Shown: positions 47,862-57,772 of the stretch, one piece after another
How positions within the stretch are numbered: position 1 is the stretch's first letter
Layout of the letters: every line of letters starts with the position of its first letter
From: Moniliella sp. 'wahieum'
Taxonomy: Eukaryota; Basidiomycota; Moniliellomycetes; Moniliellales; Moniliellaceae
Direction of reading: 5' to 3'
Length of the DNA stretch: 64,000 nucleotides
Assembly: GCA_003971905.1 (NCBI GenBank)
Contig: RSEE01000126.1
Location: 103,501-167,500 of the forward strand
Translations under genes and position numbers: made by a program
The notes under the pieces: model-generated
What the model saw: the letters and a program-made list of their open reading frames with translations, nothing else
The model's database searches: none
What the model was told of the DNA's origin: nothing

Positions 47862-49796
47862 CTACTCTTCGTCGCTGTCGCCAAAGAGACAAAGCCCTTT
47901 TTCGGCGGGCACCCCAGAGCACCCGGCGCCATGCGCATTGAGCTTGGCGCACCAGGCAGCGCGTGCGCCGACGGCTCGGCATTGGGATGGGATGGGGATT
48001 GGGGTTGGGATTGGGATCAGGACCGCGCGGGCCACGCAGCGGACCGGTACGTGGACCCCGTCGTCCCCAGGCACCAAAAGCACTCCCGGCCTCGCGGGCA
48101 ACCAACTTGGGTGGCGGCGCGGCAGGCCAGTCGGTCCCGCTGCCCGGCTGAGCGCCGGCCGCGGGTGCCGCGGGCAAAGTGAGTTGCGTCTCGAGCGATT
48201 GCAGCTGCGCCAGTTTGGCTGGGTCGACCAAGAATGATTCTCCATCCCCCGACCTGGTTGTACAGACGACCGAGAGACAAACAGACCAGCAGACCGATAG
48301 ACCGACAGACCAACGTGGGTGAAGAGCAAAGAGAGGGCAAGACGTCCCTGGGTTAGGCACGGTCGATGCGACAAGCAGGAGGCAGAAAACGTACGGGAAG
48401 GAATCGGGTCGCCACCAGGTGCGCCAATCGGATCCCATGATGGTGCACCAGTTGCGGTGTGGTCCAACGTCGTAAATGTTGATCTGGTTGGCCTGGCGAC
48501 GCAGACGCGCGCGTTCCTTGAGCGTCAGCGGCGCGCCCGCCGCAGGCCCCGCGTGCTCGCGGTCACGTCCCTGCCGAGCCTGCGACGGAGAGAGACGAAG
48601 GTGGGTTGGAGACGGGGCGGAGACGGAGGCGGACGCGGTTGCCACCCTCGAGGCTCTCGAGGGTAGTGCGGTTGCGCAGGATGAGGTAGAGATGGTACGA
48701 CATGAACGGTCCCACCGCCACCCCAAACACAAATGCCAGCAGGAGCAGGACGAGGAGCGTCAACGCCGACGCGTCCTCCAGCTCGTCCAGCGTCGCCCAG
48801 AGCGCATGGCCACTCACCCCACCCACCCACGCACAGTAGATCGTAATGTACACCAGAAACAAAAAGAACGCCTTGTGCGTCCGCCAGCCCACGCACGCCG
48901 ACGCCAGCCAGGGACAGTGGTGGTCCATCCGCAGCACGCACCGGTCACACGAACTGCAGTGGTGCGCTCGGTCCGGCTTGAGAACGGGCGGAACGCACTT
49001 GTTGCACCACCGTTCCTTGCCATTGCTCTTGAGCGTCAGCGCCGACATGCGCACCGCCCTCCCGCGCCCAGAGCGGCGCGCACCCGACACGCCATCCGCC
49101 CCGCGGTCCGACCCAGCAGGCGCACCATCTTGCGCACCAGGTCCCAGTAACGGCGCTTCGTCGTCCTCGGCATCGCCCTCGGTTTCAGCATGCTCCTCCT
49201 GCCCTGCGCGCACCGGCGCACCGGCTGCCTCGGCCTGGAGCGGATGGCGCGGCGAGGGCACTCGCGCCGCAGGCGCCGTGCGCGCCGCAGGACCAGTAAA
49301 CGGTAAGGCGGAGGCATACTGCCCCGAGGGGAACAAAGGGTGGGGAGGCGAGGAGGTGCGCGGTGGCGCGGGCGGATGATAATGATAATAATGACGAGGG
49401 TGGTGGGGATGGTGGTCGTGCTCGTGGCGGCGACGAGAGCGAGTGCGGATGCGGGGGCGGCGCAGCGCCCCTGTTCATGCCTGCTTCGAGGTCGGCGGCG
49501 CGCGGGCGGGCATAGCCGGGGAGCGGAAACAGGCAATGGCGTACGCCCAGAGCGCGAGCGCAGCCAGGACGTACGTCGGCAGCGCCACGGCGAGTGCGGC
49601 GGCGAGCGAAGCGCGCGCGGCGGAGCCAGAAGCGGACCGCAACTGCCGCGGTGACGGCGAGCGTGGTGTAGCCGACGAGGCCGAGCACGAGCACGACAGG
49701 CGCCCAGCGGCCAACGGCGCGCAGGACGCCCGCGGCGGTGGCGACGGTGCTGCTGCCGCTGCCCGCGGCCGGGGCGGCGGCCAAGCGGCGGAACAT
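47862..49796 (-). CDS. PFA3: DHHC palmitoyltransferase, Pfa3-like
   Basis: An S-palmitoyltransferase of the zDHHC family; yeast Pfa3 acts on the vacuolar fusion factor Vac8. The N-terminus MFRRLAAAPAAG precedes two membrane spans (APVVLVLGLVGYTTLAVTAA and LAVALPTYVLAALALWAYAI). A hydrophilic insert of more than 100 residues leads to the cysteine-rich domain KERWCNKCVPPVLKPDRAHH, CSSCDRCVLRMDHHCPWLAS, which includes the catalytic DHHC. Two more spans follow (KAFFLFLVYITIYCAWVG, LTLLVLLLLAFVFGVAVGPF), then the NRTTLESLE motif and NIYDVGPHRNWCTIMG, which is the Pfa3-type C-terminal signature. Intron 48254-48394 (GTACGT...CAG, 141 nt) is clear; a second short one near 48585-48650 is possible. It ends FGDSDEE at 47862. 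Several frame changes affect the N-terminal half. It lies between two siderophore transporters without obvious functional link. Confidence 0.87.
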
Positions 49797-50105
49797 GCTG
49801 GGAGAAGCCCAAGGCAGTGGAGGCGGCCGGTCGTGACCGATTAACCCGCCGGCGCCACCGCCCGCAACCCTACTGGCGCGCCGGCCAGCGCCCCCGGGAC
49901 GCCCCGGACGGAGGACTAAAAAAGTCACAAGTCGCAAGTCTGAACCCATATAACTCTGGGTAGTATGATCCTCCCTTCCTCGCTCTTCTTCCTCACATGC
50001 ACTACGTCGCAGGCCCACCCTTCCCTTGGCATCCATCTCCATCTCAATCGTAATCGCAATTCAATCCCAATCCCAATCCCAATGTCGATGCGGCGCGTGC
50101 GCGGC
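49797..50105. other. Short intergenic region PFA3 start / transporter 2 stop
   Basis: About 300 bases with no coding signal; it contains the PFA3 promoter and a short AATC/CAATCCCAATCCC repeat at about 50045-50080. Confidence 0.5.
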
Positions 50106-52119
50106 TCACCAGAGCCGGTGGTTCTGATGGTTCAGTGTGCGCACGTCGAGGTTTTGCCAGAACACCATCGGCACCCACGCTGCCACATAGAGCGCGGCCG
50201 ACATGATGTACAGGATCTGCATCATGTCCTTGTACGCATTGTCGGTGGCGATGCGTGTGGGCGTGCCGGGCGCGGCGGCGATCTGTTTCTGGACGCTGCC
50301 AAAGATCGGTTTCCAGTCGACGCCGAGCGGATCGAGATGTTTCTGCAGCTTGCGCGGCATCAACGACGTCCATGTCGCCGAGGCAATCGACGAGCCAATC
50401 GCACCCCCAATCGAGGTCATGAACCCTTCGATGGCCAACACCGACGCAATGTCGCTCTGCGACGACACGGCCATCACCGTCACTTGCTCTCCGCCGTCAC
50501 AATAATCCCGCCCCGCCGCCAATCGACAGCACCACCATGCCCCTCGTAGCGCCAGCGGTAAACGTGAGCATGACACAGACGCCCAGAATGGTAAGCGGCA
50601 TGCCAATAAACAGTGACTGGTACTTGATGTGCCCGTCCCAGTACATGATAATCACCCCAAGCACAACACAGGTGAAGCAGGATACCACGTCGTAGATGTT
50701 GTTCATGTACGACGCGTCCTGGATGCCCTTGTTGTACAGAACCAGGTTTTGCGAGTACCACCACGTGTCCCAGATGAACCAGGATAGGTACAAGAACAGA
50801 CACATGAGGTACACAAACACCACCGTGCGGTTGCGCAGCACGTACAGCGGGCAACTGATACGGCGCCACGTACACTTCGTACAGGAAGAAGGCCACAATC
50901 AAAAAGAAGCCGACAATGATAAAATGCGATAATCATGGCAGAACGCCATTGGTCCTTTTGGTCGCTGTACAGATTGAACGCCAGCAGGAACAAGGAGAAG
51001 CCCGTGCCAACGATCAGGATGCCAATCACGTCAAACTGCCAGAAATAAAAGTTGAGCCACTTGACAAATGTGTTGCGTTCCTTGCTGCCGGCATTGGGGC
51101 GAATGTACCCACGGTCCCGAGCCTGCTTGGTCTTGTAAAAGTACATGGCCAGGAACGGAGCAAAGACGACGGGCAGGATGATGGCCCACATGCCAAACAT
51201 CCAGCGCTGGTACGACCGAGAACGCAAGATTTGCTCGGCTTTGTTGGCATACCACCCCGAGTCGGACGCATCGGCGAGATCCAACAGGTGATGATAAAGG
51301 GCGACGACATGTAGCCCAGCAGGAAAGCACGACGCTTGAGACTGGTCGTGTCGGCGACAAAAATGCTAAAGGACAAGTCGATGGCGCTAGAACCAAAGCT
51401 GCTAAAGATCTGGGCTACCAGCCACGTTGCCGCGTTCCCCGCTCCGGCCATCATAATCAATCCAACAACGTAGGAAGCCAGCGCCACACTCAGCGCTTGT
51501 GGACGACCCCAGAAATTCATCAGCTTGGCAAATGGCAACTTGCCAATCGCACCCACCAACTGCGTAATCGTCGACAGACACGCCGTCAGACCGTGCGAGT
51601 CAAACCACACACTCAGCACAAACGTGCTGAGGGAGCCAGAAAAGGTGTTGAGGAAGGCCAGCGTGAAATTGATGATCCAAATGCTGCGGAGAAAGAGGAG
51701 AACGTGTTAATGCACAAAAACGTCTCGCTCGGCTGGGCTGGACTCTGGGCTGGCTTGGCTTGATAGCCCAGGGGAGGGTTCACTCACAGGACAAAGGCAA
51801 TGAAGAGCTCGCGCTTGGTCCAGACGAGCATCGCAGCCTGCGCCGAGGCTGTGCCGGATTCCGCAGCGGCCACTTCACCCTCGGGCAGGGCGACCTGGAG
51901 AGGCCCTTCGACGTAGGCGGCTACGCCCTCTTGGTCTTTGCCGTGTCCGCCGAACGCAGGAAGCTGGGAGGGCGGATCGTGGTCGGGATGTTTTTCGTCG
52001 GAAGCAACGTTGGACGCATTGCTGTCGTGCTGTTGGAACACGTGCTTTTCGGACAGCTCCATGGGCGCAGGGCTCGGCGCCGGCGGCGCACGGGCACGGG
52101 AAAAGGGGAAGGACACCAT
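50106..52119 (-). CDS. Siderophore-iron transporter 2 (MFS, Arn/Sit family)
   Basis: A second Arn/Sit-type transporter, about 635 residues. A hydrophilic N-terminus (MELSEKHVFQQHDSNASN) leads to MLVWTKRELFIAFVL, an intron at 51684-51787 (GTGAGT...CAG, 104 nt), IWIINFTLAFLNTFSGSLST, LPFAKLMNFWGRPQALSVAL (family TKPxxAKLxDxxGR equivalent), FSIFVADTTSLKRRAFLLGY, FVKWLNFYFWQFDVIGILIV, FLYLSWFIWDTWWYSQNLV, LSIGGGAGLL, ASVLAIEGFMTSIGGAIGSS and TDNAYKDMMQILYIMSAALY. It stops at 50106. Frame changes lie near 51285, 50930, 50845 and 50510. An alternative start is 52062. It differs greatly from transporter 1, so this is not a recent tandem duplicate. Its promoter has a TATA box and two GATA-type motifs. 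Confidence 0.9.
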
Positions 52120-52243
52120 GGTGTTGGCACGCGCAGGTGGGGCTGCTGTCCCAGGAAGAAGGGGGGGAGGGCGAGTAGGCTAGTAGCAGTGCGGCGGAGA
52201 CTCGGAGGGATTCCAGCGCGGACAGAGGCAGCTGGTGTGGGTG

Positions 52244-52249
52244 TATATA
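52244..52249 (-). promoter_or_regulatory. TATA box of siderophore transporter 2
   Basis: TATATA lies about 125 bases upstream of the 52119 ATG, with GC-rich sequence on both sides. Confidence 0.45.
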
Positions 52250-52464
52250 GTGGGTGAGTGTCTACTAACGCTTCAATACCAACTCCGTTCGGGGGAAAAG
52301 CGCACAGCGAGTGCGAGACAGGGGGGGCGGCCGTGGCGGCGGCGGGGAGCACCGGCGGGGCGCCAGCCGAGTGCCTGCCAATGGCCAGCAGACGGCCTGC
52401 TCGGCCTCGCCGGGCACCTAACGCCGGGCTGAACCATGGCTGATGTGTGATGGCTAAGCGGGGC

Positions 52465-52473
52465 ATCTGATAA
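52465..52473 (-). promoter_or_regulatory. GATA-type iron-regulatory site ATCTGATAA
   Basis: A perfect match to the ATCWGATAA element recognised by the iron-responsive GATA repressors Fep1/SreA/Urbs1. It lies about 345 bases upstream of siderophore transporter 2; the match is written on the plus strand, opposite to the gene. Iron repression of the transporter is the expected consequence but is inferred. Confidence 0.6.
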
Positions 52474-52540
52474 GCAGCTGGGGGAATCATTTCTCCTGCG
52501 GCCTGGTGCTGGGAAGGCTGCGATCCGCCATGCTGCTGGG

Positions 52541-52549
52541 ATCTGATAT
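52541..52549 (-). promoter_or_regulatory. Second GATA-type motif (8 of 9)
   Basis: ATCTGATAT, 67 bases beyond the perfect site in the same orientation, with one mismatch at the final base. Paired GATA sites are common in iron-repressed fungal promoters. Confidence 0.4.
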
Positions 52550-55500
52550 TGATATTGAATTGCTCCCACCCCCAAATCCAACAAGGCACCCAAGCCCCCC
52601 AGGCACCCACGCGAGCCGGAAGCCGCCCGCGAGAGCGACTCTGCCGACGCTGAGCCCGTCTCGCACGCGCACTCGCACTCGCGCCTCGCCTGCCGCCCAG
52701 AGACAGTCCCTAGCCAGGTCACGCACACGAGCGAACGACTGTGACGTGACTAGGCTGCGACTCGTGCCTCACCACGAGACTGCTGCTACGCCACGAATAC
52801 CAAGTGTGTCAGTCGTTCGTGCACTCGCCAGCGACACGTGTTTTCGTCCCGCGTGTTCGACCGTTGCTCTCCCCTCTTCTCCCCTTCCTTGCATGAGATT
52901 GAATACCCTGTCAACTAGGTTCCCTTGAAGCTTGGGGCCAGTAGCGATCGATGCACGGCTATACTGTCCTGGTGACCATTGGGCGCGGCGTAGATACGCC
53001 CAAACCCACGGCACCTCCAGGGGCCTCTGCCTCACCAGTAAAAAAATTAAGCGTCGCCAAGCCAAGTCGCCCCTGTGAGTCCGGTGGCTCATCCTACGCC
53101 TTGAACTTGGAAGCGAGCAAACCTTGATTCTCCGAGTAGTAGCAGGCCGCAAGGGGCATCAGCGCATCAGCGCTCGGCGCATCAGCGCGTCGGCGCCCTC
53201 AGCTTCAGTCCACAGCGTTGGAAGAAGGACCGCAGAATCCTTGGCCAACGTGCCACCCCATGGTTCTGACACTCTTCCTGTTCCAGAGCGGCTTGTCGGC
53301 ACCAGGGTTTGCTGTTCCAGCTCTCAGGATCCAGCAGTGCGTTCATTTTGCAATACGCAGGTACCCAGTAGGCAGGTATCCACAGTACTCAGGTACCCAC
53401 AGTACTGCCCAGGCACCCATGGTACCCAGGTACCCACAGGACTCGGTGTACTACTACGCAGGTAATACGCACCAGTACAGCCAATTTTCCCCGGGCTCAC
53501 AATTCGTGTTTCGCCGAGCCTCGCATTCCATCTGATTAATGATTCCTCAACCACAACACTCCTCCAGGCCGGGCGTATATAACTTTTGGCTTTGGGCCTT
53601 CCACTGGGCCCCTGACTCGGGCTATAATGGTACCTGTTGTCCCACTCCGCCTCTCCCCTTGAAGTTTGAGCTTGCAGGTACTCAGCGCATTGGGGGTTGA
53701 GGCCATTGAGGACGGTGAGGCCTCCGGTCTTACCTGTGTGGACATCAAGCGCGCACTCAGAAGCCTTGCACCGTCATGCCCCGGCGCGTTGCCGGATTGG
53801 GCCATCGTAGATGCGAAAGTGAGGTCCTAGCCTCGCCGCATCCAGGCCAGCAAGCTACGTGCATATCCCCTGTCCCGCTGTATTGGTTTGAGGGGGGGGG
53901 GTACCCTATTTACTACTACGACTTGATTCTTTCATGCTGATCAGTCTGCGCGCGTACGAGACGAGGTATCTCCGAGGTCGCATGCTACGACACACCGCTA
54001 CCAGACTAGCACAGTGGCCATTTTGTTCTGGCTGCAGCAGCGAGGACGGGGGGGCGATCGCGCTACTGGTATTGAGTTACGTCAAAAAGTTCATCTTCCA
54101 TCCTCATCTTCTTGTGCTCGCGCTCTGATTGGACGTGAGGCGATACCTGAATGGCGAGGTCGAGCTTACGAACTAAGCATTCTTTCCCCGCCCAACGGCA
54201 TCGGAAACTACACCCGTTCCCCAAGGAGAAAGCAGGTGAGAGAATCCAAAGCAGACGGAGCAGCGTCACCGCCGACATGTGGTATGCCACAAATGGCGTG
54301 CCATCGGGCTGGACAGGGTAGTGGTGGCGGTAGAGGTGAACGAGCAGCATGCACCCCGGTTATCGATCCAGAGAAGTATGTCCATACCCGGCATGCCATG
54401 CACTCCAAACAATGCGCGGGTCGGGAGGAAACCCTTGCAGTCCAAGCTGGGCGTATGGCATACTTGGAAAAGTCAAGGCAGTAGATGAAGACCATGAGGT
54501 TGTGAGTAGGGGTGGGGGAGGGCATGCATTGAGGAAAATGTAAACAGTAACATTAGAAACCCATCGGAGCAGCAAATATGATACCACCGCCATGGGGTGG
54601 GATCCCCTCGCCAAGTGGATTGCACATTTGGCAAGTCCAGCGGCAAAGGCCCTGATCCCGATACGACGACCGTGCCCATCGGTTCCCCCAATTTTATCAG
54701 CGCATCAAAGCATATTTTAATCGACTGTGTGCCTGGTAGATAGTCGGAACAGGGAATAGACGCATGGGAAGAAGACAAACGGACCATGGTGTTACTGGCA
54801 GATCTTGTCATCCGCCCTTTCTTTGTGTGGTTGACTACAACACTGGATCAAAGCAGTGTCCGATAGCGCGTGGCCTGCTTTTCAGTGTTAGTTTCGTCCA
54901 AGTACGAGGGAATTGACGTGAAGAAGAAGACAACACTTGATCAGGGCGTCCCCTGCCTTCCCAGTGGAACCAGCGCGGCAGCCACACATCAGGGATCGGG
55001 CATGGCGCCTTAAGAGCAGGGGCCGTGACTGGTGGATGGAATAGTGGTGCCGTGGACTAGGGCACCCTCCGACGAGAGCAGTCTGCCGGACAGATGGCCA
55101 GTCGATGGGTGCCAGAGAGCGGGAAGGAGGGTACGCGTGAAGCAAAGAGCGGAGCGGTGGTGTGGAGAGGAGACGGGACAATGGCATGGACGTCGAACCG
55201 GCTGAGTGCGCCTGAGCCTGGGCACCAGCCTAGGCTAGCAGCTATCCGATATCACACACGCCACGTGTCACAGCAGCATCGATCCGATGTCTCACCGATC
55301 GTCGATCACCGGTCACCATGCATCGCTGCGTCGGAGCGGGTGGGGCGGCGGCTTACGGCAGAGCGGCTTCCGGCATGGCAGGCGGTTATTTGCCCCAGAT
55401 CGACGCCGCCAGGCGCAGCGGCGATTGAACTAACGCCATTGCAAGCTGACGGCCATCGCTTATCCCCACCTTTTGGCTGTGCGCCCACGGCGGGCGAGTT

Positions 55501-55965
55501 GAGCGCAATGGGGGAGGAGCGTCGGTCGGTGCCCTTCAAGAACTTACCTGAGGTCTGCGATGATCGATGAGGCGGATGAACACCATGTGGTTCAGAGCAG
55601 CTGTGCCATTTGTTCACCCATCCAACACAGTTGGTAAGGATTCTCGACCCTCTCCATCTACGCAGCCTCTGCTGTTACGTGTTAAAAGGAGGGCGCCGAG
55701 CTTGTCGCTTTGCCTCCGTCACGCCATCCTCCCTTGTCCGTTTTCAGTGCCTCAGCAGCACACACCGACTTGGTCTCTATAGCTGCTCGTGTTTTGGTCT
55801 TCTGGTGGTAGGAACAACAATAGCCAAGCAGTGACTAAGTGATGCATGATCTGGCATATCATGCGAATCTGGACCGATGAAAGCAAACGTCGCCAAGCGC
55901 CAGCAGCAGACTCGCAGAGTGGCCTGCTGCAGAAAAGCTCGCGTCCACTGCATCCTCAGTCCCAA

Positions 55966-56035
55966 GATCTGAGACTCAGTACTCAGTCTGAGTACTCTGA
56001 GTACTCAGTACTGATACTCAGTGACTAAGTAGTGA
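55966..56035. repeat. GAGTACTCAGTACTGA repeat cluster
   Basis: Interleaved ACTCAGT, GAGTACT and CTGAGT units containing the AGTACT palindrome. Related shorter copies lie at 5587-5625, 17846-17866, 23650-23672, 28929 and 44334-44352. Confidence 0.8.
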
Positions 56036-56458
56036 CTTGGTCCTCTCAGTTGCTCGTTGCGTGATACATACTGGGGCCAGTGTGGTACTACTCAGCTTTT
56101 GTCATTATGCACATCTCGGAGAGTACGCCGACAGGGGCAGTGCGCGAGCTGTCTCCACCGGACGCCCCCGGGGCGCGATGGTGTGGGTGCACGGGCACAA
56201 AGCGGTGTAGTGCCAGTGTGTCGCCCCATCTCCGTCCGAGCAAGGGCTGGGACATGGGGGGGGGCGCACAGCTGGCACCGGAGCACCGCCGCAAAAACGC
56301 CACAGGCACCCGGAGTACGGCGGCCCACACCGCCGCCGTGCGCCCCCAGGCGGCCCCCACCAGCCACTTCGCATGCCCAACGCGCGTTCGACGCGGACAC
56401 CAGAATGGGACGCCTTTGGCACAGCCATAACAACCGTATATCCTGGTGGGCGAAGGGG

Positions 56459-56465
56459 TTATATA
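56459..56465 (+). promoter_or_regulatory. TATA box upstream of the secreted NIS1-like gene
   Basis: TTATATA about 100 bases before the ATG at 56562, followed by a C/T-rich leader. Confidence 0.5.
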
Positions 56466-56561
56466 CTTCCGCTCGTGTGCGCTTCCCAAGCTGGCCCTTG
56501 AGCCTCTTTGCCCCCTCCTCTGCCCTTTGCCCCCTCCTCCGCCCTCCGCCCATCTGCCCCC

Positions 56562-57112
56562 ATGCGCTTCTACCTCCTTGCCGCGGCTGCTCTGGCGTCC
56601 GCACACTCTGCGTCCGCCTTCATCAACGCGTGGTACTTCCCCGACTCGGTCGTAGGCGGCGAAGAGGTACGTTTACGTCCCTACTCCCGCTTTGCTCTCT
56701 CTCTTCTCCCCCGTCTTACCCCCACCCTCTTCGATTCCCCTCCCCCCGGCCTCATTCCCTTTGTTGACCTTCTCTCCCTCTGCTCTCTTGCCCAGTTCAA
56801 CGTCACCGTGCACAATGGCAACAGCCAAAGCGCAGGAACAGTGTACGCGTTCTCTTTGGCCTCGACAGCCGCACCCAACTGGCCGAGTCGGAGCTGGGAA
56901 CCAACCCGTTTGGCTGGTATGACGTTTCGGACCACCCCAACGCCCAGGACAAGCACGGCAACACTACGATTACCCTCCGCGCGCCCGTGCTTGGTCACAT
57001 GGATGTTCCCGGCAAGGCCAACTTGACCGGCGCTGTCTTCGACACGTTCGGCGGCCTCACTACCCCTGGGGTGGGCACCTATCGTAAGCTCGTCAACTAC
57101 TCTACCAAGTAA
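56562..57112 (+). CDS. Small secreted protein, NIS1-like candidate effector
   Basis: A secretory signal (MRFYLLAAAALASAHSASA) is followed by a mature protein of about 120 residues. It begins with beta-strand-like sequence, an intron at 56667-56795 (GTACGT...CAG, 129 nt), then FNVTVHNGNSQSAGTVYAF. The order (short strand, Gly-Glu-Glu then N-V-T-V, a Q-S/G-T-V strand, an N-T-T-I-T-L strand, and a final F-G-G-L-x-T-P-G-V-x-x-Y segment ending VNYSTK at 57112) resembles the NIS1 family of fungal secreted proteins; some members suppress plant immune kinases and trigger cell death. No cysteines are visible in the mature part. Two frame changes lie near 56855 and 56900. The similarity is by pattern only, so 'secreted protein' is firm and 'NIS1-like' is tentative. 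Confidence 0.6.
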
Positions 57113-57772
57113 GGGAAAATGTAGGACCCTGCGACGGCAATCTCTTTCCTCCGGCCCCTCCGCCTCTGGTATCTCCATCCGCCACCTTACTTGCTTCAGA
57201 ACCCCTGTCCTCTCTTCTCGATTTGAATCTGTTAGGGGCGCTCCGGCGGGTGTATCTCCAGACGCAGAGCCCTGCGTGCCGTATAAACGTCTTGTAGGAG
57301 GCGAGCAAGGCAGGGGTCAGAATGGTGGGGGTGCAGTCATCGATCATCGATCGGTAAGAGTAGCGAGAGGGAGTCAGCGGTGACCGGTGAGGCCAGTTCT
57401 AGATCTTGCGCTTGAAGTTTGAAGCTGAATGAATACCATCGGCATCGAAAACAATACCGCTCCTTATTGAGGTTGAGCAGCACCGTCGCTTCTTCAGACG
57501 GACACCTTGTCGATGCTGCAGGCATCCATCCTCTGCGGCCCGCCATGGCCGCATGAACTGATCGGCACAATGCGTTGTGCGCATGAAGAGCTCTGTTGCT
57601 GCTGAGGCAGCGCACCAGCCTCGCCTGGCAAATATCTCTGTCCGTCACAAACAATATCACCGCCCAAACACATCCTATTTAGCCACCCGCCCGAAGGAAC
57701 GAAGGAGCGAAGTGGAGGCCGCGGCGTGGGCAGAACGTTGGTTTGCCCCCCCACCTGCGCTGCTGTGGAAGC
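57113..57772. promoter_or_regulatory. Intergenic region before the F-box gene
   Basis: About 0.66 kb, same-strand neighbours. It contains an ATCGATC repeat at about 57338-57355 and a TTGAAGTTTGAAGC motif at 57410-57424. No coding signal. Confidence 0.45.

Larger units (their letters stand above)
52120..56561. other. 4.4 kb gene-poor region
   Basis: The first 450 bases are the promoter of transporter 2. Beyond it I find no gene. The region holds GTACCCAG/GTACTCAG repeats (53360-53470), a poly-G run at 53893-53901, a GAGTACTCAG cluster (55966-56035) and an ATCGATC patch (about 55277-55316). Open frames up to about 170 codons occur on both strands without recognisable motifs. Confidence 0.5.
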
